Under the pieces are notes generated by a model. That model saw only the letters and a program-made list of their open reading frames with translations. It ran no database searches and was not told where the DNA came from. A DNA stretch of 64,000 nt. Source: Mytilus trossulus. Lineage: Eukaryota; Mollusca; Bivalvia; Mytilida; Mytilidae. The stretch's first letter is position 1. Every line of letters begins with the position of its first letter. This document shows, piece after piece, positions 57,573 through 64,000 of this stretch. The stretch is taken from assembly GCF_036588685.1 (NCBI RefSeq), contig NC_086374.1:35518886-35582885 (forward strand), read 5' to 3'. Position numbers and translations under genes: made by a program.

Positions 57573-60500
57573 TTATGTGATCGGTGACCACCTCTGAGCT
57601 AAACTGTCCGGAATATAGTCTTTCAACAGCTCGAGAGAAAGTTTAAGTAATGCTTCTTGATTTTCAGTATTTCTAAAAATAAAAATAAAAAAAAAGAGAT
57701 TAAGTATTGATTATTTAAGATTTTTCGTTGTCACGTTCTTAGGACTATAAATTATACAATAGTTAAACGATGCATGTTAAGCAAGTCCGAGACTCTAAAC
57801 AAAAATGAATCAACGATACCATGAATGGAATTTTGTATGACAGCATCTGTAGCATACGGCTGTTGCTAGAATGCAAGTAAATATATTTCTGACCAAATTA
57901 CGCTTGATTGACAAATGCTACTTTCTCAAAGCTGGTAGAAGTGATGATGTACGAAAACAAGACGTACTCAAACAGGTGTAAATGTATTTCTGAAAACGTT
58001 TTGGCACACACAGTTTTACTAAAATGCATCCTATCATCCGAGTTTTGACCAAAATATAAATTGTGAATACTAAAAAAAAAATTCTAACCACCTCGTGAAA
58101 TAATTAATTGTCAATGAAATATTAGCAATGCATTCCAGTTCTGTCTAGACTCAGGACGATTTCAAGAGTGGCATATTTTAAAGTCATTTGTCAATTGTTG
58201 AAATTTTTGTTTTCCGTATCATGTCTTTAACAGTGTTATTTAAAGCTACCATTGAGTGCCGTTTAGTTCCATATACCAAATATATTGTTCTACTCGTGTA
58301 GATCATTCTCGTTTTGTCTGTGTGTGAAAAATCCTATTTTCTTGGTTTTTTTTTGTATTCAATGTAACTTCTATCAATGTGAATTTTTTATCAACCATTT
58401 CATATTTTGTTGATTGCAATGTATGTCCCTATGTTGCATCATTTAATTCAAATTTCATCTAATGGAAGTTTCATTCTTGATAAAAAATCATTTTAAGTGT
58501 ACTTTTTTAGCCTGGAAATATATAAATTCAAATACATACTATATTTTCTGAATGTTTGTAATCCCAGTGAATATCATTCAATATATGAATACATCTTTTT
58601 TGTCGAAGTTCTTCGGTAAATATTGTTAAAAATTAAAACGAAGGCAGAAATGAATATATAGTTCAAAAGAAAATATATCATTTCCCTCATTTAAACAATT
58701 TTATATACCTTGACTGGCTAGCTGTAGTTTTTGGTTTACAATCTACATAGTAGACATCTCTTATTCCTTTGAGCTCAGGTGCTATTGCAGTGTAAATCTC
58801 AGTTTCTGCTCCTTTGAAAGCATTTCTAGCGCAACCTAAATGAACAGTATGATAAATATATACTTAAAAGTGAAATAACAAAAATACTAAACTTCTAGGA
58901 AAATTCAAAGAGAAAATTCTAAGCAAAGGGCGAAATTAAAAGCTAGAACACATCAAACGAATGGATAAGAACTGTCATATTTCCTGAGTTGTTACCGGCA
59001 TTTTCTTATGTAGACTTCGGTAGATAAAACTGCTTTTAAAGCAAGATTAACCTTTCACTTGTATGACAGTCGCTTTAAATTACATTATATTGACAACAAT
59101 GATTGAACAAACAAAAAAAGATATCATAGACAAAAATAAAAAAAATAAGGGTACACCAGTCAACATTGTGTTTAAATTTCAATCACAATAAAAAATAAAA
59201 CAAATACGTCAACGTAAATACGTAAAAGAATACAGACAAAACAAAGGACAGAAATACAAAAATTTACGATATCACATGAACTCAACGACGGGATATATTA
59301 TAAGTACCGAGTCACGTAAAATGGATATAAGAAAAAAATGAATAAATGATAAAAGAATAGTTTACAAAGACAAGTAAAAGGACACTGTTACACATAAGAT
59401 GATAAACAACGTCAGTACCTAGACTCTAAACTTTAAGATCATCTTTTATCATTTGTGAAGTTGATATAAGGATTCACTTTTACAGTAAATAGTTATAACA
59501 GGTACCAGGGTTATAATTTAATACGTCAGACGCGCGTTTCGTTTGATGTGTTTTATCATTTGATTTTTGTCATTTGATGAGGGACTTTCCGTTTTGATTT
59601 TTCCACGAGTTAAACATTATTGTGATGTAACTTTTTTCGTCTACATAAGACTATACATTTTTGTTGACACATTATATAGACATTAAGATTGTCAACATGA
59701 AAAAATAATGTTCAATTTAACGTTTTCTGTAAACTTTGTGATAGAAACAATGATTTAATAGGATCATTTGAACCAACTGAAAAACGTTGGTTGAACTAAA
59801 AAAAAAATTCTTACCACAGCAAATAAAGCATTTAACAACTGACGTAATACAACAAGCACCAGATTTGTCGAAATTCCTCTGAAACCCTGTTTTCACAATT
59901 CCAGGATGAATAGATATGATTGACACATTAGTGTCTTTCAACCTTTTATTCATAAAATACATCTGCATAACCTGAAATCATTCTCAAAGAATATATAAAA
60001 ATGGCATATGCCTCTAAGCACCGGCTAGAGCGGACTTCTGTGAAAAATTAATTCGAGTTCGTTTTTTGTCGTCATATCACCCTTTCAACATAATAGTCAA
60101 CAATGCAACCTCCCATAGGAGTCAACTGACCATGTTGACTTGTTTGATCTTGACATGCTGATCATAGTTGATATTAAAATGTTCCTTTGACCTATTTAAT
60201 AGTAATCAAGCTTTAATGCAAACGTAAAACAATGTAATTTTTTTTTCATTTTAGGACAATAACTTATAAGACATCTGTCAGTTTTGATAGTATTAAACGT
60301 TATGCAGATCTCAACATTCCAATCGTTTTTGCTTACACAGATTTCCTTTATCTGTAGAGGTTTTCAAGATAATAGACAAAACTTGCATGTTACTCCTATG
60401 TTCTAGTTTTTATCCATGTGGACACCTTTGTGTGCAGACTGTATTATCAAACACTATCAAAATACCATAATGATGATAGTGACCATGTTTGGATTTTCGC

Positions 60501-63500
60501 CGGTAATTTCAGAGAGGAATATTTAATGATCTACAATTAAACAATTGACATCTTTGAAATAAAATGAAAAAAACCCAACATATACAAACCTGATACAGTT
60601 TACTATAAGCATAATATCCCATTTCGTCATAAGAACTTGGTTTCAAATCTTTTCCTTGAACTTTTGAAATGTCAAACGGTGGTGCGAAATCATGGACACT
60701 ACTTGAAACCATTATTATTCTACAATCGTCTAAACCTGAACTTTCCATCAGAGGTATTAGATGTACGCATATAAGGAACTGGCTTAGATAGTTGGTCTGT
60801 AAAAAAGCCACATGAGTCTTTATGATTGTATATTTGTTTAGGTTTGGTTTATAGTATAAACACCATTTGTAGTATGACATAATTCAGTTGTATTTTTTAT
60901 TTCCCTTCTTCTGTGTTATTGAAAGAAGTATTCAATTTTTTTTCTTCGTGTTTTTGTAAAAATTATCTGGTCGAAATAATAGAATGACTATGTTTCTGCG
61001 TTGAATACGTTAAAAATGTTTACTGCAATTGTTGATAACAATAGTCCAAACTCAAAAGAACTATATATTGTGTGTGCCTGCCCCAAGTCAGGAGCCTGTA
61101 ATTCAGTTCGTTACTGTGTTACATATTTGTTTTTCATTTAATGTCTATCTGATTATTTACTGTTTTTAATATCTCTATATCCTTAACAGTTTTGAGATGA
61201 TGGACATAAAATCAGAAAAAAGATTGAAGGGTAAAAACTTCAATTTCAGGTTAGATTGATGAAAATTGCAGTTGAACCCTATGTTTTATTCTTACACTAC
61301 GGAACAAAACGAAAACACATCATACATTATTATTTTGAAGAAGATTTTAAGGACAGTTAACGACGACGGACCATAATGATTGCATACGCTCATTAGATCT
61401 TTAGAGATCAATCGACCTTAAACACAACATATTAAAGTATATTCAAAAAACTTTTTCAAAGAATACTACCTGAAATACCAATTCGTTTCCGTCTTCTGTC
61501 ATTTCTGAAAATCAACAAAAAAATAAATTTACGCTTTATAATACATTTTGTCTACTTTGTACTTTTGTTCCGGGATTTTTCCTTAATGGAATCAGAAAGG
61601 TCTAGTCATAAAATAAAAATATAAGTGAAAATAAACGGAAAGAGAGATTGAGTTTATCAATTAGTTTTGATTAATCAGCTTCGTGCCTAAAAGAATTAAA
61701 TACTGGCCATATTCTCTCAAATTGTTATTTGCTAAACTACATTTCTTTGGTATGCATTATACAAAATGTAAGTTAGAGTACGTTGGTTCCTCATAGGACG
61801 GAAACCTTGATAATTATGCAAAAAACATCGTTCCAATACTACTGAAAGCACTTAAACAGTCGAATCCACTGACAAATCCGATCAAGACTCATCTACTAAA
61901 TTTAACCTCATTAGAAATAGGTAATTATTTGCGACGAATATCCAGCAAAGAAAATGAACTAATAGGGATCAACAATCTTTTCATTAGGTTGTTATAAAAT
62001 ATCATCAGATTCAAAATGAAAGACATCTTATAAATCTTCACCAACCGTGAAACTATTAGTTTTAACCCTTTTGTTCTCACACAATAGATCACACATCTAA
62101 TTGACAAGCGCAGACAGGAATTCTAGTATAAAATTGAATTGAGGGATTCAAATTTAGACTGAAAATATAACAGAAGATAATGACCAGTCTAATTGTACAG
62201 CTATGTTATACATTGTTGTACTTTTAAGAAAGATGACGCGTATACAATTTTTTTTTGAGCAGTTTTTAGTTTTCTTTGTTGTGTTATGTATACTGTTATT
62301 CGCCTTTTTTTCTTTTCTTGCTAAGGCGTTATCCGTTTATTTTCGACTTATGAGTGTGAATGTCCGTTTAGAACCGTTCGCCTCACTTTGATACACCTGC
62401 AAATTATGCACTACACATTTCATAAACATAACTCATCATAAACATTTGTATGCCATAATTTAATGATACCACAAAAGGTAACCGTGCCTTCGAGTGTTAG
62501 AGCCTCAGTGATTTGTTAGCATTACCCCGCTCCAGAATATAGAAGCTACATCGCGGCGACATTCAAATAAAAAGACTTAAAACTGAATAAATGATTTACA
62601 GAAAAAAACAAATCCACAATCCGATTCAAATGCTCACGATTTTGCAGGTTTCTTTTAAAGTATAAAGTAACTTACGCAGTGGAAGAAATCCCAAACCAGC
62701 ATTACAAACTAGCGTGTGCAACTTTTGACCAGAAGATTTGAAATTTTCAATAAATTTCTTTGTAGACTGCAGGGAGGCCAAATCAACCTGCATAAATGTT
62801 ACATTTATATCGCCGTCTTGAATGATTCCTTTGGTTCCCTTTTGTTTTTCTGTAGCGTATTCCTCTTTCATTCTTTTTATTGCCTGTAACATATACATTG
62901 AAAACAAGTGCGCATACACACATATTATATATACATAGTGTTAAAAAAAAGAAAAAAAAAAGAAAATATTTCAATATTAAGCCGGAGATTGACATCGGGT
63001 CAATTTAGCCGATTTATAAAAATGAGCTTTTCTAACAGAGAAACGTGAACATTTGTATCACATATAGTGAGTTTTTGCTTAAAACTTTCAAACGATCAAG
63101 TTAAAGTTTTCACCTCAAATTAAAAAAAAAAACCATCCGTTTTATTGCTATAGGTTGATTATGTAAATTTTTAAATTTGACCTATTAGATCGTCTTTATT
63201 ACACGAATTCAGATATCATATTTCTATAGTTTTCTTTCAATTTCATTCCGACAAATTATTAAGCTGAATATTTAAACCATCAGTCATATTAAAACAATTG
63301 TTTCCTTAAGATTATTTACCCTATAGTCGTATAAGGGACCTTGATATCAAAAAGATGTTGTATGATTGCCAATGAGACAACTGTTCACAAGAGGCCACCA
63401 TGACACAAACATTAACAACGACAGGTCACCATACGGCCTTCAACAATGAGCAAAGCCCATACCGCATAGTCGGCTTTAAAAGGCCCCGATATAACAATGT

Positions 63501-63787
63501 AAAACAATTTAAACTAGAAAACTAACGGTCTTAGTTGATGTCTTAATTAGCAGAAGAACCACTGTATACTAGCCTGTCAACACCGAGAATGTTAGTTCGA
63601 ATCCCAAACGAGGCAGGTGCGCTCGACTCTAAACTTAATTGACTAGGATTTTCAGTTTCCCTGTGTTTGTTCTCAATTAGAAATAAGATCAAATCGTTTA
63701 CCTCTAAAGCTTTGTCCTCTGATCTGCATGCAATGATGACCTTTGCACCCAACATAGCAATCCATTTTGCAGTTTCATACCCAATTC
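57573..63787 (-). CDS. Short-chain dehydrogenase/reductase B (RDH/WWOX-like), 7 of about 8 exons
   Basis: Exons in transcript order: 63702-63787, 62676-62883, 61470-61504, 60590-60796, 59815-59971, 58709-58835, 57573-57672 (stop TAA). All junctions are GT-AG and phases join without a stop; about 306 residues are present. The first coding exon (start codon and TGG part of the cofactor motif) is beyond the window. Motifs: GIGYETAKWIAMLGAKVI (Rossmann), LVCNAGLG, QVDLASLQSTKKF, IIMVSSSVHD (catalytic Ser), YYAYSKLYQ (catalytic Tyr and Lys), IHPGIVKTGF. As in SDR A, CNAG replaces the usual NNAG. Exon lengths and phases equal those of SDR A, so the two are tandem duplicates on the same strand. It should be an NAD(P)-dependent oxidoreductase; retinoid, steroid or lipid substrates are typical of relatives, but none can be assigned here. 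Confidence 0.93.
58945..59070 (-). repeat. Family B fragment in an SDR B intron, reverse orientation
   Basis: ACACATCAAACGAATGGATA, AGAACTGTCATATTTCCTGA and AACCTTTCACTTGTATGACA are the complement of family B landmarks seen at 16455-16612 and 29130-29335. A second, forward fragment follows at about 59500-59640 (CGTTTGATGTGTTTTATCAT, GGGACTTTCCGTTTTGATTT). Confidence 0.65.
60070..60520 (+). repeat. Diverged copy of the 833-2150 repeat in SDR B intron 4/5
   Basis: AGTCAACTGACCATGTTGAC, TTACTCCTATGTTCTAGTTT, ATACCATAATGATGATAGTG and TTTCAGAGAGGAA follow in the same order as in the tandem copies at 1056-2060, with many differences. A short tail with GTTAACGACGACGGACCATA lies at 61358-61378. Confidence 0.6.
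61505..62675 (-). other. SDR B intron with a family C fragment
   Basis: AT-rich intron between the 208-nt and 35-nt exons. 62255-62395 holds a diverged family C copy (see 51982-52330). Nothing else was recognised. This 1.17 kb intron corresponds to the one in SDR A that carries the 10.4 kb insertion. Confidence 0.55.
63345..63540 (+). repeat. SINE-like family A copy, 5' part
   Basis: GATGTTGTATGATTGCCAAT, GAGACAACTGTTCACAAGAG, TAACAACGACAGGTCACCAT, CGGCCTTCAACAATGAGCAA and CATACCGCATAGTCGG match the other family A copies closely. It lies in the SDR B intron between the 86-nt and 208-nt exons. Confidence 0.8.
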
Positions 63788-64000
63788 CTAAAAAATAAAT
63801 CGTTGAAATTAGAACTATACGAACTGCAGTATCCACCAAGTTTCTTTATGACGAGACTGTTTGCTTTCACCGATAATATATGAACGGAATTCTTCTAACC
63901 TAATTTTGACTTTCAACACCTGCGTATATGAGTAAAAATGCGCATGGATGTGGTCTTTAAACTTTGAACTTTGAATTATAAAACAATGCAATACTGGAGC

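Overview
This is eukaryotic DNA from an animal. Coding sequence is split by GT-AG introns, the proteins are ordinary metazoan families, the base composition is AT-rich, and most of the window is dispersed repeats and transposable elements. Several repeat families look like those I associate with bivalve molluscs, and a mussel (Mytilus-like) genome is my best guess. That is inference from memory of repeat texture, not a search result.

Four host genes are supported. (1) 1-10934, minus strand: six consecutive exons of a Ras suppressor protein 1 (RSU1) orthologue, a leucine-rich-repeat protein of the PINCH/ILK adhesion complex. It lacks its 3' end (beyond base 1) and its first coding exon (not found). 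(2) 21914-24987, plus strand: the complete two-exon coding region of CIAO1, the seven-bladed WD40 protein of cytosolic iron-sulfur assembly (334 aa). (3) 28765-46460, minus strand: an eight-exon short-chain dehydrogenase (SDR A). All exons are present, but a TAA codon forms across the exon 3/4 junction. (4) 57573-63787, minus strand: a tandem paralogue (SDR B) with seven exons of the same lengths and phases and no stop; its first exon lies beyond base 64000. The internal exons of A and B match exactly in length (86, 208, 35, 207, 157, 127), so they are a tandem duplicate pair.

The rest is dominated by mobile DNA. A 10.4 kb element (33369-43808) with tandem-repeat-rich terminal inverted repeats and a 6-bp target duplication sits in intron 3 of SDR A. 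It carries a nested 1.57 kb element (33385-34957, 5-bp target duplication) whose empty site survives in the opposite arm, and a nearly complete LINE (about 35.7-40.7 kb). In this LINE, ORF1 and ORF2 share one frame separated by a single TAG, and ORF2 has no ATG ahead of its endonuclease domain. A second 5.3 kb element (46531-51861; ends CACGGTG, 5-bp target duplication) lies about 70 bp upstream of the SDR A start codon. A third element of about 5.0 kb (15273-20318) has GC-rich ends and subterminal repeats. Smaller items are MITEs, a decayed Tc1/mariner copy, three truncated LINE tails, SINE-like copies and recent duplications of 241, 355 and about 177 bp. SDR A, with its junction stop and two large insertions, looks like a gene decaying beside an intact duplicate.

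No tRNA, rRNA or CRISPR array was recognised.
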